Below the pieces are notes generated by a model, which saw nothing but the letters and a program-made list of their open reading frames with translations, had not been told where the DNA came from and did no database searches. Both the position numbers and the translations under genes were made by a program. DNA of 64,000 bases, from the NCBI GenBank assembly GCA_050246635.1, contig JBFWVR010000006.1, positions 243,353 to 307,352 of the forward strand. The letters are read 5' to 3'. Below, piece by piece: positions 49,955-58,157 of this stretch (position 1 is its first letter; each line of letters starts with the position of its first letter). Source of the DNA: JBFWVR01 sp050246635 (lineage in GTDB: Bacteria > Acidobacteriota > Vicinamibacteria > Vicinamibacterales > UBA2999).

Positions 49955-51631
49955 CTAGAAGCTCCCGCCCCCGCCCCCGCCGCCGCCGGGGGCCTCCTGC
50001 ACGCGCTCGAAGTTCACGAGCGATTTGCGGTAGTCGGCCAGCGCCCGCAGCTCCGCGTTCTCCGCGTCCGCCAGGTCACGCTGGGCCTGGACGACGAAGA
50101 AGTTGGTGGAGAGGCCGACCTCGAACTTGCTCTGCTCCGCCTCGAGCCGCCGCTGCGCGAGTTCGCGCGCGGCCCCGGCCGCCTCGACCCGCTTCAGGTT
50201 GCTCTGCACCGTGAGTGCCGTGTTGGTGACCTCGGTGGCCACCTGGAGCTCGAGGGCGCGGAGGCGGGCAATCGACTGGTTCTGCTGCACGCGCGCCCGG
50301 GCGTACTGGGCCTGCGAGTTGCTCCCGCCAATGGGGTAGCTCATCGTCACCGAGAGGTTCCACGTGGGGAAGTCCCGGTTGGCGAGCAGGCTGAGGGCGT
50401 CGCCGTACCCGCCGGGGATCACGTTCGAGATGGATCCGCCAAGGCCATTGCGTTCGGTCCGGATGCCGCCCTGGCCCGTCGCGCCGTAGCTGGCGTTCAG
50501 GTCGAGCGCGGGCAGTGCCTGGTTCCGGAAGTAGCGGATCGTGACGTCGGTCGACTCGAGGTTCTTCCGGGCGCTCACCAGGTCGGTGCGGTTCTCGAGC
50601 GCGTGCCGCACGGCGCCCTCGATGTCGGACGGCGCCGGCTCGAGCGACGGGGTGTCGACCGGCACGATCTCCTGGCGCCACAGCGGGTCGTCCGTCCCGC
50701 TGACGATGTACCGCTTCAACGTCAGGGACGCCGTCTGCAGCGTCGCCTCGGCCGACGCCAGCGTCTGGCGCCGGGTCGCGGCCTCGGCCTCCGCCTGCAC
50801 GACGTCGATGGGCGCCAGCGTGCCGACCTCGACCCGCGCCTTGTTGTCCTCGACCAGCTTCTCGGCCAGCGACAGCGCCCGGCGGGCGACGTCCACGCTG
50901 CTGCGCGCGAAGACCAGATCCCAATAGGCGTTGCGCACGTTGGCGAGCGTGCTGGTGATGGTGGCGCGCAGCGTCTCCTCGGCCACCTCGCGGTTGATCT
51001 GGGTGATGGCAAGCTGCTGCCGCGTGTTGTCGATGAACAGGCCGCGGAGCAGCGGCTGCGTGTAGGCGGCCGTCAGCTGCGTGTTGAAGCTCGGGTTGAA
51101 CGTCGAGAACGTGCTGTTGGTCTCCTGGCGCACGTTGTTCCAGGAGAGGGCGAAGTTGCCCCCCATCCACGGCACGGCCTGGCTCAGGCCGACGTTGTAC
51201 GTGGTGGTCTGGTTCTTGACGCTGTTGCCGCCGTTCAACTGGTTGGTGGCGGGGTTGGTCTGGTCACGCTGGCCGAGCGTCGAGCTGGCCACGGGGTGGT
51301 AGGAGTTCCGCAGCCCGGCAATCTGGAGGTCCACCGCCTGGGGCGTCATGCGCTCCACGGCGATGTCGAGGTTCTGCTGGAGGGCCAGCTCCACGGCGTC
51401 GGCCATACGGAGCTCGCGTCGCCCCCCGGACTGCAACTGCTGCAGGCCCGGCATGGCGGCCTCGGGGGACTGCTGGGCCTGCAGGCCCTGCTGGTACCGG
51501 TCGAGTGCCTCCTGGACGAGCGCGTCCGTGCGCGCCGCGGCGGGCGCGGACACGCCGCGCGTCTGGGCGCCCGCCACGACGGGCCAGGCGGCCAGCGCCG
51601 CGGCGACTACGATTCGTGCAACCCTGCTCAT
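49955..51631 (-). CDS. TolC-like outer-membrane efflux protein
   Basis: ATG 51631 gives 558 residues with a signal peptide ending Val-Ala-Gly-Ala-Gln. Two OEP domains of about 200 residues each contain the expected long helices (Arg-Asn-Ala-Tyr-Trp-Asp-Leu, Gln-Ala-Glu-Ala-Glu) and a Leu-Gln-Gln-Asn-Leu-Asp-Ile start. The C terminus is Gly-rich. It forms the outer-membrane channel of the pump. The gap of 185 bp to the Spy-like gene has no gene. Confidence 0.92.
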   Translation of the reverse strand: MSRVARIVVAAALAAWPVVAGAQTRGVSAPAAARTDALVQEALDRYQQGLQAQQSPEAAMPGLQQLQSGGRRELRMADAVELALQQNLDIAVERMTPQAVDLQIAGLRNSYHPVASSTLGQRDQTNPATNQLNGGNSVKNQTTTYNVGLSQAVPWMGGNFALSWNNVRQETNSTFSTFNPSFNTQLTAAYTQPLLRGLFIDNTRQQLAITQINREVAEETLRATITSTLANVRNAYWDLVFARSSVDVARRALSLAEKLVEDNKARVEVGTLAPIDVVQAEAEAATRRQTLASAEATLQTASLTLKRYIVSGTDDPLWRQEIVPVDTPSLEPAPSDIEGAVRHALENRTDLVSARKNLESTDVTIRYFRNQALPALDLNASYGATGQGGIRTERNGLGGSISNVIPGGYGDALSLLANRDFPTWNLSVTMSYPIGGSNSQAQYARARVQQNQSIARLRALELQVATEVTNTALTVQSNLKRVEAAGAARELAQRRLEAEQSKFEVGLSTNFFVVQAQRDLADAENAELRALADYRKSLVNFERVQEAPGGGGGGGGSF

Positions 51632-51816
51632 GACCTTCGATTCCGATTCGATTCCGTGTGGGCGCGCACTCGTGAAACGGGCGGCCCGGTTCCCCGGGTC
51701 GCGAACGGCGGCCGCCCCGTCGCGCCGCGGGGCCGCCACCGAGTGTGGGCGGTGTGCATGCGTGGAAGGCCGGGCGGGCGCCAGGGCGCCGGCGGCCGGT
51801 GTTCCCCGGCCGCCCG

Positions 51817-52257
51817 TCACTGCCGCGGGGGCTTCTTGCCGTGCCGCTCGCGCTCGTGCTGTTCGAAGAGCGCCTGCAGTTTGACGTGCTGATCGTCGCT
51901 CAGGATGCGCCGCATGCGGTAGAGCATCAGGGTGCGGGTCTTCGAGAGGTCGGCCCGCGCGTCCTCCACCCGCTCCACGAAGGCGGCAACCTCGGCCTCG
52001 CCGGCCCGCGCCTCGGCAACCATCGCCGAAAGCTCGTCCTCGAGCTTGTCGAGCGCCCGCTTCTGGGCGCGCAGGTCCGGGCGGGCGTCCTCGAACACCT
52101 TGTCGATGCGGGACACCTGGTCCGGGCTGAGGTTCAGCTCCTGCTGGAAGTGATCGTCCTGCCACCACTTGAAGCCCTGTGCGGCGGCTGGCAGGGCCGT
52201 GGCCGTGACGATTAGTGACAAAACAAGTGGAACGAACAACTTACGGGAGCTTGCCAT
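51817..52257 (-). CDS. Spy/CpxP-family periplasmic protein
   Basis: The 146-residue protein has a signal peptide cleaved after Ala-Ala-Ala-Gln and an all-helical mature part with two LTxxQ-like motifs: Leu-Ser-Pro-Asp-Gln near 43 and Leu-Ser-Asp-Asp-Gln near 119. Spy and CpxP are stress-induced periplasmic chaperones or sensors. It heads the efflux genes on the same strand, so it may sense or protect under the conditions that induce the pump. Confidence 0.85.
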   Translation of the reverse strand: MASSRKLFVPLVLSLIVTATALPAAAQGFKWWQDDHFQQELNLSPDQVSRIDKVFEDARPDLRAQKRALDKLEDELSAMVAEARAGEAEVAAFVERVEDARADLSKTRTLMLYRMRRILSDDQHVKLQALFEQHERERHGKKPPRQ

Positions 52258-52320
52258 ACTTCTGTCCCGGGTTACGACAGGCAGGGGAGTCCCGTTTACG
52301 GCCGGGCTGCCGGGCCAGCC

Positions 52321-53505
52321 TCAGGCGCCGGTGAACGCCGCCAGGCGGCGGACGACGGTCTCGACCAGGTTGTCCGGCGTCGATGCCCCGGACGTCAGGC
52401 CGACCCGGACCGGTCCTTCGGCGGGCAACCAGTCGGTGGCCACGACCTCACGCTTCTCGGTCACCGAGCGGTGCCGGACCTCGCGCGCCGAGAGGAGCGC
52501 CTCGGGATCGGAGACGTGGTAGGTGGGCACGCGCGCCGCCGCGATCCGGGCCAGGTTGCAGGTGTTGCTGCTGTTGTAGCCCCCGATGACCACCATGAGG
52601 TCGAGCGGTTCGGTGGCCAGCAACTCGAGGATGGCGTCCTGGCGATCCTGGGTGGCGCTGCAGATCGTGTCGAAGGCCCGGAATCGCCCGGCAAGCTCGG
52701 CCTCGCCGTACCGCGCCTGCATGGCCTCGCGGAACATCTCCCCGATGGCCAGTGACTCGGAGCTCAGCATCGTCGTCTGGTTGGCACAACCGACGTGGGC
52801 GAGGTCGCGATCGGGGTCGAACCCAGGGGAGGCGGCGGCCGCGAACCGCTCGATGAGCGCCTCGCGGGCCCCGGGCGAGGGGGTGCGGATGTAGTCGCAG
52901 ACGATGCCCGCTTCCTCGCGGTCGAGCACGACGAGGTACCGGCCCTCCGGGAAGTTCAGGGCCTGCGAGGCCGTGGCCCGGGTTTCCTCATGCCAGTGCT
53001 TGCCGTGGATGATCGACGTGAAGCCGTCCTGGGCGTATCGCTTCACGTTCTTCCAGACGTTCAGGACCGACCCGCAGGTCGTGTCCACGAGGGTGCAGCC
53101 CTGCCGGTCGAACGCCGCGAGGTCGGCAATGGGCACGCCGAAGGCCGGCAGGATGACGACGTCGTCGGCGCCAAGGGCGGCCGGGTCCTCGTGGGGGTCG
53201 CTGAGGAAGCGGATGCCCTGGGACCGCAACTGGTCGTTGACGTGCGGGTTGTGGATGATCTCGCCCGTGAGGAAAATCGGCCGGTCCGGGAACCGCCGCC
53301 GCGCCTGGTAGGCGTAGTCCACGGCCCGGTCCACCCCGTAGCAGAAGCCGAATTCCCGGGCGAGGTGGACGGTCAGCCGGCCGGACACGAACCGGTAGCC
53401 GTCGGCCTTCATCTGCTGGACGAGCGGCGAGTGGTAGCTGGCGGCGAGCGTGCCGGCGACCTCGTGCTTGAGGTCGAGGCCCTTGCGGAAGATCAGCGAT
53501 GGCAC
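52321..53505 (-). CDS. ispH: 4-hydroxy-3-methylbut-2-enyl diphosphate reductase (IspH)
   Basis: The 394-residue enzyme is the long, plant/cyanobacteria-like form. The three iron-sulfur cysteines are in Phe-Gly-Phe-Cys-Tyr-Gly-Val, Asp-Thr-Thr-Cys-Gly-Ser and Thr-Ile-Cys-Ser-Ala-Thr-Gln-Asp-Arg-Gln; Glu-Ile-Ile-His-Asn-Pro and Ile-Gly-Gly-Tyr-Asn-Ser-Ser-Asn-Thr bind the substrate diphosphate. It makes IPP and DMAPP in the MEP pathway. It lies 10 bp after the anti-sigma gene and 63 bp before the Spy-like gene; a GGCCGGGC...CCGGGCC hairpin directly follows its stop. Confidence 0.95.
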   Translation of the reverse strand: MPSLIFRKGLDLKHEVAGTLAASYHSPLVQQMKADGYRFVSGRLTVHLAREFGFCYGVDRAVDYAYQARRRFPDRPIFLTGEIIHNPHVNDQLRSQGIRFLSDPHEDPAALGADDVVILPAFGVPIADLAAFDRQGCTLVDTTCGSVLNVWKNVKRYAQDGFTSIIHGKHWHEETRATASQALNFPEGRYLVVLDREEAGIVCDYIRTPSPGAREALIERFAAAASPGFDPDRDLAHVGCANQTTMLSSESLAIGEMFREAMQARYGEAELAGRFRAFDTICSATQDRQDAILELLATEPLDLMVVIGGYNSSNTCNLARIAAARVPTYHVSDPEALLSAREVRHRSVTEKREVVATDWLPAEGPVRVGLTSGASTPDNLVETVVRRLAAFTGA

Positions 53506-53515
53506 TGAGCCGATC

Positions 53516-54142
53516 TTACCGGATTTCGGCCAGCGACGGGGTCAGGGCGTCGAGGGCGCGGAGCTCGGCCGCACGCCGGAGCTGGACGGCCGCGTCGATC
53601 TCGTTGAGCAGCTCCTCGTCACTGAGGGTCGCGCGGGCCTGGACGATGGCCGGCGTGTTCTCGGCCGGGCGCACCGGCCCAATGCGGTCGAGGGCGACGG
53701 GGACGGGGTTTGGCGCGGCCGGTGCCACGCCGGGCAGGAGGTGGACCAGCTGGCCGGTGAGCAGGCCGATGATCAGGCCGGCGGCTGCCGCCATGCTGAC
53801 CCAGCGCCGGTTGACGCCGCCAACGGGCAAAGACGACCGCCGGGGGCTGGCCGGGAACCGGACGACGCGCGGGGAGGTGACGAGGGCCGCCACGCCGTCC
53901 ATGATGCGGGCGCGCTGCGCCGCCAGCGCGGCGGGGTCGAAGTGGGCGTCGGCCTCGGCCTCGGCCTCGAGCCGGAGGTCGTCGAGATCGGCGGTGAGCC
54001 GGGCCAGGTGCCAGCCGCACTCGGCGCAGGTCGCGGCGTGCGCCAGCGCGTCGTGGTCTTCCGCGTCGGCGACCTCGCGGGTCGCGATGAGGGCCAGAGC
54101 CGCCAGCCGTTCCGGTGGGACGTGGAGTTCACGCAGGCTCAT
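53516..54142 (-). CDS. Zinc-finger-type membrane anti-sigma factor
   Basis: ATG 54142 overlaps the sigma stop. The 208-residue protein has an N-terminal domain with His-Ala-Ala-Thr-Cys-Ala-Glu-Cys-Gly (a zinc-binding anti-sigma, ZAS-like, motif) near residues 34-42, a helical cytoplasmic region, one membrane helix (about 115-140) and an extracytoplasmic Pro/Ala-rich part. It should hold the ECF sigma encoded just upstream. Confidence 0.82.
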   Translation of the reverse strand: MSLRELHVPPERLAALALIATREVADAEDHDALAHAATCAECGWHLARLTADLDDLRLEAEAEADAHFDPAALAAQRARIMDGVAALVTSPRVVRFPASPRRSSLPVGGVNRRWVSMAAAAGLIIGLLTGQLVHLLPGVAPAAPNPVPVALDRIGPVRPAENTPAIVQARATLSDEELLNEIDAAVQLRRAAELRALDALTPSLAEIR

Positions 54143-54792
54143 ACGTTTTCGTCTCCCAGCAACGCCCGGAGCTTCCGGAGGGCCCGGAACAGGTGCACGC
54201 GGACGGTGGCGGGGCTCATGCCGGTCGCCTCGCTGATTTCGGTCGCCGTCTGCTCTTCGAGGTGGCTCAGGGTGAACACCAGTCGCTGGCGATCGGGCAG
54301 CGTCTCCACGGCTCGCGTCAACTGTTCCCACCGCTCCCGGGCGAGCACGCGGCGCTCGCTCGACACCTCGGCGCCCGGTACCTGTTCGACCGGGCGCATG
54401 CCACTGTCGTCGGCCGGATCGACCAGCCAGCGCTGCTGGCGGTTGCGGCTCTTCAACCGGTCCAGGCAGGCATTGACCAGGATCCGGGTGAACCAGACGT
54501 CGAACGACAGGTCTTCCCGGTACTGCCCGATGTGCAGGAACACCTTGACGAAGGCGTCCTGGACGGCCTCGTCGGCGTCGGCGGCGTCGCGCAGGTAATG
54601 AAACGCGATGCGCAACGCCCGGCGCTGGAGGACCGTCACCAGCGCGCCGAACCGATCCCGGGCCTCGTCCATCCGGGCGTCGGCCACCAGGCCCTTGATG
54701 TCCGCCGCGATGACGGAGGCGGGCGAGGGGCCGGTGTCCCCGGCACGGCCGGGGGGGCGCGGAGCGGTCTCGGCGGTCGGTCGTCCTGGCAT
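54139..54792 (-). CDS. ECF sigma factor (RpoE-like)
   Basis: The 217-residue protein has a sigma region 2 (Asp-Ala-Asp-Glu-Ala-Val-Gln-Asp-Ala-Phe-Val-Lys-Val-Phe, then Phe-Asp-Val-Trp-Phe-Thr-Arg-Ile) and region 4 (Glu-Gln-Thr-Ala-Thr-Glu-Ile-Ser-Glu-Ala-Thr-Gly-Met-Ser-Pro). An N-terminal Pro-rich stretch of about 25 residues is extra. It heads a seven-gene minus-strand run. A TACAAT reads on this strand at 54832-54827, 35 nt before the start, as a possible promoter. Confidence 0.92.
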   Translation of the reverse strand: MPGRPTAETAPRPPGRAGDTGPSPASVIAADIKGLVADARMDEARDRFGALVTVLQRRALRIAFHYLRDAADADEAVQDAFVKVFLHIGQYREDLSFDVWFTRILVNACLDRLKSRNRQQRWLVDPADDSGMRPVEQVPGAEVSSERRVLARERWEQLTRAVETLPDRQRLVFTLSHLEEQTATEISEATGMSPATVRVHLFRALRKLRALLGDENV

Positions 54793-54861
54793 GGTTACGG
54801 GGCGGCGCCCGGTCGTGTTTACCGGGATTGTAACAGGCGCGGGCCAAACGTATCGCTCTTA

Positions 54862-54891
54862 TTGACTTAGCGTGATCCGAGTCGGTACGAT
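54862..54891 (+). promoter_or_regulatory. Promoter candidate for pckA
   Basis: TTGACT (54862-54867), an 18-nt spacer and TACGAT (54886-54891) give a good sigma70-type promoter. The transcript would start near 54898, leaving a leader of about 85 nt before ATG 54982. Confidence 0.6.
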
Positions 54892-54981
54892 CCTTGGATT
54901 TGAGTCCGGCCGAGGCGGGCCGGTGGCAATGGGGGCCGGCGCGCCCACGGGGCGCGCGGCCTACTGGGGAGTCGTCAGAAC

Positions 54982-56583
54982 ATGAGCACGATACAGGCGG
55001 GGCCGACCCACGGGCTGACAGCCAGCGGGGTCCACACCACGGGTCCGGTGCACTGGAACCTCCCACCCGCGGCGCTCTACGAGCACGCGATCCGGCGGGG
55101 CGAGGGCGTGATTGCGGCGGCCGGTCCGCTGGTCTGCCGCACGGGCGCGCACACGGGCCGCTCGCCCAATGACAAGTTCGTCGTCAAGGAGCCGTCGAGC
55201 GATCCGCATATCTGGTGGGGCGAGGTGAACCGGCCGCTCGGCGCGGAGCACTACGACGCGCTGCGGCGGGACCTGCTGGCGCACCTGGGGGGCACCGAGC
55301 TCTTCGTCCAGGATCTCTACGCCGGCGCGTCGCCGGCCTACCGGCTGCCCGTGCGGTTCATCCACGAGCTGGCCTGGCAGAACCTCTTCGTCCGCAACCT
55401 CTTCATCGTGCCGCCGGCGGGTGACCTGCCCGCGTTCACGCCGGAGTTCACGGTGATCACGGCCCCGAGCTTCAAGGCCGATCCGGCGAAGCACGGCACG
55501 CGCTCCGAGGTCGTGATCGCGCTGAACCTCGCGTCGCGTGAGGTGCTCATCGCGGGCACGAGCTACGCGGGCGAGAACAAGAAGTCCATCTTCACCGTGC
55601 TCAACTACCTGCTGCCGCTGCGCGGCGTGCTCGCCATGCACTGCTCGGCCAACACCGGCCCGGGCGGCGACACGGCGCTCTTCTTCGGCCTCTCCGGCAC
55701 CGGCAAGACGACGCTCTCGAGCGATCCGCACCGGCAGCTGATCGGCGACGACGAGCACGGCTGGAGCGACGAAGGGGTGTTCAACTTCGAGGGCGGCTGC
55801 TACGCGAAGATGATCAACCTCTCGGCGGAGGCCGAGCCGCAGATCTACGCGACGACCGAACGTTTCGGCACGGTGCTCGAGAACGTGGTCGTGGACCCCG
55901 AGACGCGGGCGCTCGACCTCGCCGACGGATCGCTGACCGAGAACACCCGCGGCGCCTACCCGATCGAGTTCATCGACAACGCCGTGCTGTCGGGCACCGG
56001 CGGGCACCCGAAGAACATCGTCATGCTCACCGCCGATGCTTACGGCGTGCTGCCGCCCATCGCGCGGCTGTCGCCGGAGGGCGCGATGTACCACTACCTC
56101 TCGGGCTACACGGCCAAGGTCGCGGGGACCGAGAAGGGGGTGACCGAGCCGACGGCGACGTTCAGCACGTGCTTTGGCGCGCCGTTCCTCCCGCTGAACC
56201 CCAACGTGTACGCGCGGGGGCTCGGCGAGCGCATCGCCCGGCACCACGTGCGGGTGTGGCTCGTCAACACGGGCTGGACCGGGGGCCCCTACGGTGTCGG
56301 CAAACGGATGAAGATTGCCTTTACGCGGGCGATGATCAAGGCGGCGCTGGCCGGGGACCTCGACGGCGTCGAGTACCGTCGCCATCCCGTCTTCAACGTC
56401 GAGATGCCGGTGACCTGTCCCGGCGTGCCGTCCGAGGTCCTCGATCCGCGGGGCACCTGGGCCGACACGGCGGCTTACGACCAGCAGGCGCGCAAGCTCG
56501 CGGGCATGTTCGTCGAGAACTTCAAGACCTTCGCGGCGGACGTCGATCCGGCGGTCGTCGCGGCCGGCCCGCGGGCGGAGTGA
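54982..56583 (+). CDS. pckA: Phosphoenolpyruvate carboxykinase (ATP)
   Basis: The 533-residue enzyme has the ATP-PEPCK motifs: Arg-Thr-Gly-Ala-His-Thr-Gly-Arg-Ser-Pro-Asn-Asp-Lys, Gly-Thr-Ser-Tyr-Ala-Gly-Glu-Asn-Lys-Lys-Ser, the kinase loop Gly-Leu-Ser-Gly-Thr-Gly-Lys-Thr-Thr, Gly-Asp-Asp-Glu-His-Gly-Trp and Phe-Asn-Phe-Glu-Gly-Gly-Cys-Tyr-Ala-Lys. It converts oxaloacetate to PEP in gluconeogenesis. Length is normal. It is monocistronic: a promoter precedes and a hairpin follows. Confidence 0.97.
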   Translation: MSTIQAGPTHGLTASGVHTTGPVHWNLPPAALYEHAIRRGEGVIAAAGPLVCRTGAHTGRSPNDKFVVKEPSSDPHIWWGEVNRPLGAEHYDALRRDLLAHLGGTELFVQDLYAGASPAYRLPVRFIHELAWQNLFVRNLFIVPPAGDLPAFTPEFTVITAPSFKADPAKHGTRSEVVIALNLASREVLIAGTSYAGENKKSIFTVLNYLLPLRGVLAMHCSANTGPGGDTALFFGLSGTGKTTLSSDPHRQLIGDDEHGWSDEGVFNFEGGCYAKMINLSAEAEPQIYATTERFGTVLENVVVDPETRALDLADGSLTENTRGAYPIEFIDNAVLSGTGGHPKNIVMLTADAYGVLPPIARLSPEGAMYHYLSGYTAKVAGTEKGVTEPTATFSTCFGAPFLPLNPNVYARGLGERIARHHVRVWLVNTGWTGGPYGVGKRMKIAFTRAMIKAALAGDLDGVEYRRHPVFNVEMPVTCPGVPSEVLDPRGTWADTAAYDQQARKLAGMFVENFKTFAADVDPAVVAAGPRAE

Positions 56584-56611
56584 CCCGCCCCGGCGCCCTC
56601 GTCTGACTGCG

Positions 56612-56642
56612 CGGCCCCGGTGCACAGGCGTGCCCGGGGCCG
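56612..56642 (+). terminator. Terminator after pckA
   Basis: CGGCCCCGG (56612-56620) pairs with CCGGGGCCG (56634-56642) and is followed by TTCGTTTCG. Confidence 0.7.
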
Positions 56643-56702
56643 TTCGTTTCGTGGTTCGGCGCGCCCCCACGCGTGGCCGGACTGGTGCTTACGGTCCACG
56701 AC

Positions 56703-58154
56703 ATGTCGTCCAGCGAATTCGAAGCCGTCATCGGGCTGGAGATCCACTGCCAGCTCCTGACGACCACCAAGATCTTCTGCGGGTGTCCCACGGCGTTCGG
56801 GGCGCCGCCCAACGCCCATGTCTGCCCCGTGTGTCTCGGGTTCCCGGGCGCGCTGCCGGTGCTCAACCAGCACGCGGTGGACCTCGCCGTGCGCGCGGCC
56901 CTCGCGCTCGGCTGCGCGATCCAGCCCGAGTCGGTCTTCGCCAGGAAGAACTACTTCTATCCGGACCTCCCGAAGGGCTACCAGATTTCGCAGTACGAGC
57001 GCCCGCTGGCCCTCGGCGGCGGCGTCGACCTGCTCATCGACGGGCAGGCACGGCACGTGCGCCTCACGCGCATCCACATGGAGGAGGACGCCGGCAAGTC
57101 GCTGCACGAGGGCTTTGCCGATTCCGAGCGCCGCACGTACCTCGACTTCAACCGCGCGGGTGTGCCGCTCATCGAGATCGTCAGCGAGCCCGACATGCGC
57201 ACCGCCGCCGAGGCCGCGGAGTTCTTCGAGCGCCTCCGGCAGCTGCTCGTGTGGATCGGGGTCAACGACGGGAACATGGAGGAGGGCAGCCTGCGCTGCG
57301 ACGCCAACGTCTCGGTGCGGCGGACCGGTGATCCGAAGCTCGGCACCAAGGCCGAGGTGAAGAACGTCAACTCCTTCCGCTACCTGCAGAAGGCCCTCGA
57401 GTACGAGATCGGCCGGCAGGTGGACATCGTCGAGCACGGCGGCCGGGTCGTGCAGGAGACGAGGCTGTTCGACTCGGCGCTCGGCAAGACCTACGCGATG
57501 CGGAGCAAGGAGGAGGCGCACGACTACCGCTACTTCCCCGAGCCCGACCTGCCGCCGCTCGTCGTGGACGAGGCCCGGCGGGCCGCCGCCGCCGCCGCGT
57601 TGCCCGAACTCCCCGAGGCGCGCCGCGAGCGGTTCATCGCCGACTACGGCCTGCCGGCGTACGACGCGGCGATCCTGACCCAGGCCCGGGGCCTCGCCGA
57701 TTACTTCGAGGCGGCCGCGCGGGCGTCGGGGCAGCCGAAGGCGGCCAGCAACTGGGTGATGGGCGAGCTGCTCCGCACGATCAAGGAACGCGAGATCGCG
57801 ATCGAGCAGGTGCCGCTCACGCCTGACGCGCTGGCGGGACTCATCCGCCTCGTCGAGGCCGGCACGATCAGCAGCTCGGTCGCGAAGGACGTCTTCGCGA
57901 AGATGTACGACACCGGCCGCTCGGCCGAAGCCGTCGTCGAGGCCGAGGGCCTGCGCCAGATCTCGGACGAAGGCGCGATCCTCGAGGTGGCCCGCCGGGT
58001 GGTCGAGGCGAACGCCGCCGTGGTCGAGGAGATCCGGGCGGGCAAGGACAAGAAGCTGCAGTTCCTCGTCGGCCAGGTGATGAAGGAGACGAAGGGGAAG
58101 GCGAGCCCGCCGATGGCGAACGCGGCCGTCCGACGCCTGGTGTTCGGCGAGTAG
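56703..58154 (+). CDS. gatB: Aspartyl/glutamyl-tRNA amidotransferase subunit B
   Basis: ATG 56703 begins Ser-Ser-Ser-Glu-Phe-Glu-Ala-Val-Ile-Gly-Leu-Glu-Ile-His, the typical GatB start; an in-frame GTG at 56673 adds ten atypical residues. The 483-residue protein has the zinc-site segment Cys-Gly-Cys-Pro, Cys-Pro-Val-Cys-Leu-Gly-Phe-Pro-Gly, Asp-Phe-Asn-Arg-Ala-Gly-Val-Pro-Leu and the C-terminal tail domain. GatB activates misacylated Glu-tRNAGln or Asp-tRNAAsn for amidation with GatA and GatC, which are not in this window. Confidence 0.96.
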   Translation: MSSSEFEAVIGLEIHCQLLTTTKIFCGCPTAFGAPPNAHVCPVCLGFPGALPVLNQHAVDLAVRAALALGCAIQPESVFARKNYFYPDLPKGYQISQYERPLALGGGVDLLIDGQARHVRLTRIHMEEDAGKSLHEGFADSERRTYLDFNRAGVPLIEIVSEPDMRTAAEAAEFFERLRQLLVWIGVNDGNMEEGSLRCDANVSVRRTGDPKLGTKAEVKNVNSFRYLQKALEYEIGRQVDIVEHGGRVVQETRLFDSALGKTYAMRSKEEAHDYRYFPEPDLPPLVVDEARRAAAAAALPELPEARRERFIADYGLPAYDAAILTQARGLADYFEAAARASGQPKAASNWVMGELLRTIKEREIAIEQVPLTPDALAGLIRLVEAGTISSSVAKDVFAKMYDTGRSAEAVVEAEGLRQISDEGAILEVARRVVEANAAVVEEIRAGKDKKLQFLVGQVMKETKGKASPPMANAAVRRLVFGE

Positions 58155-58157
58155 CCG

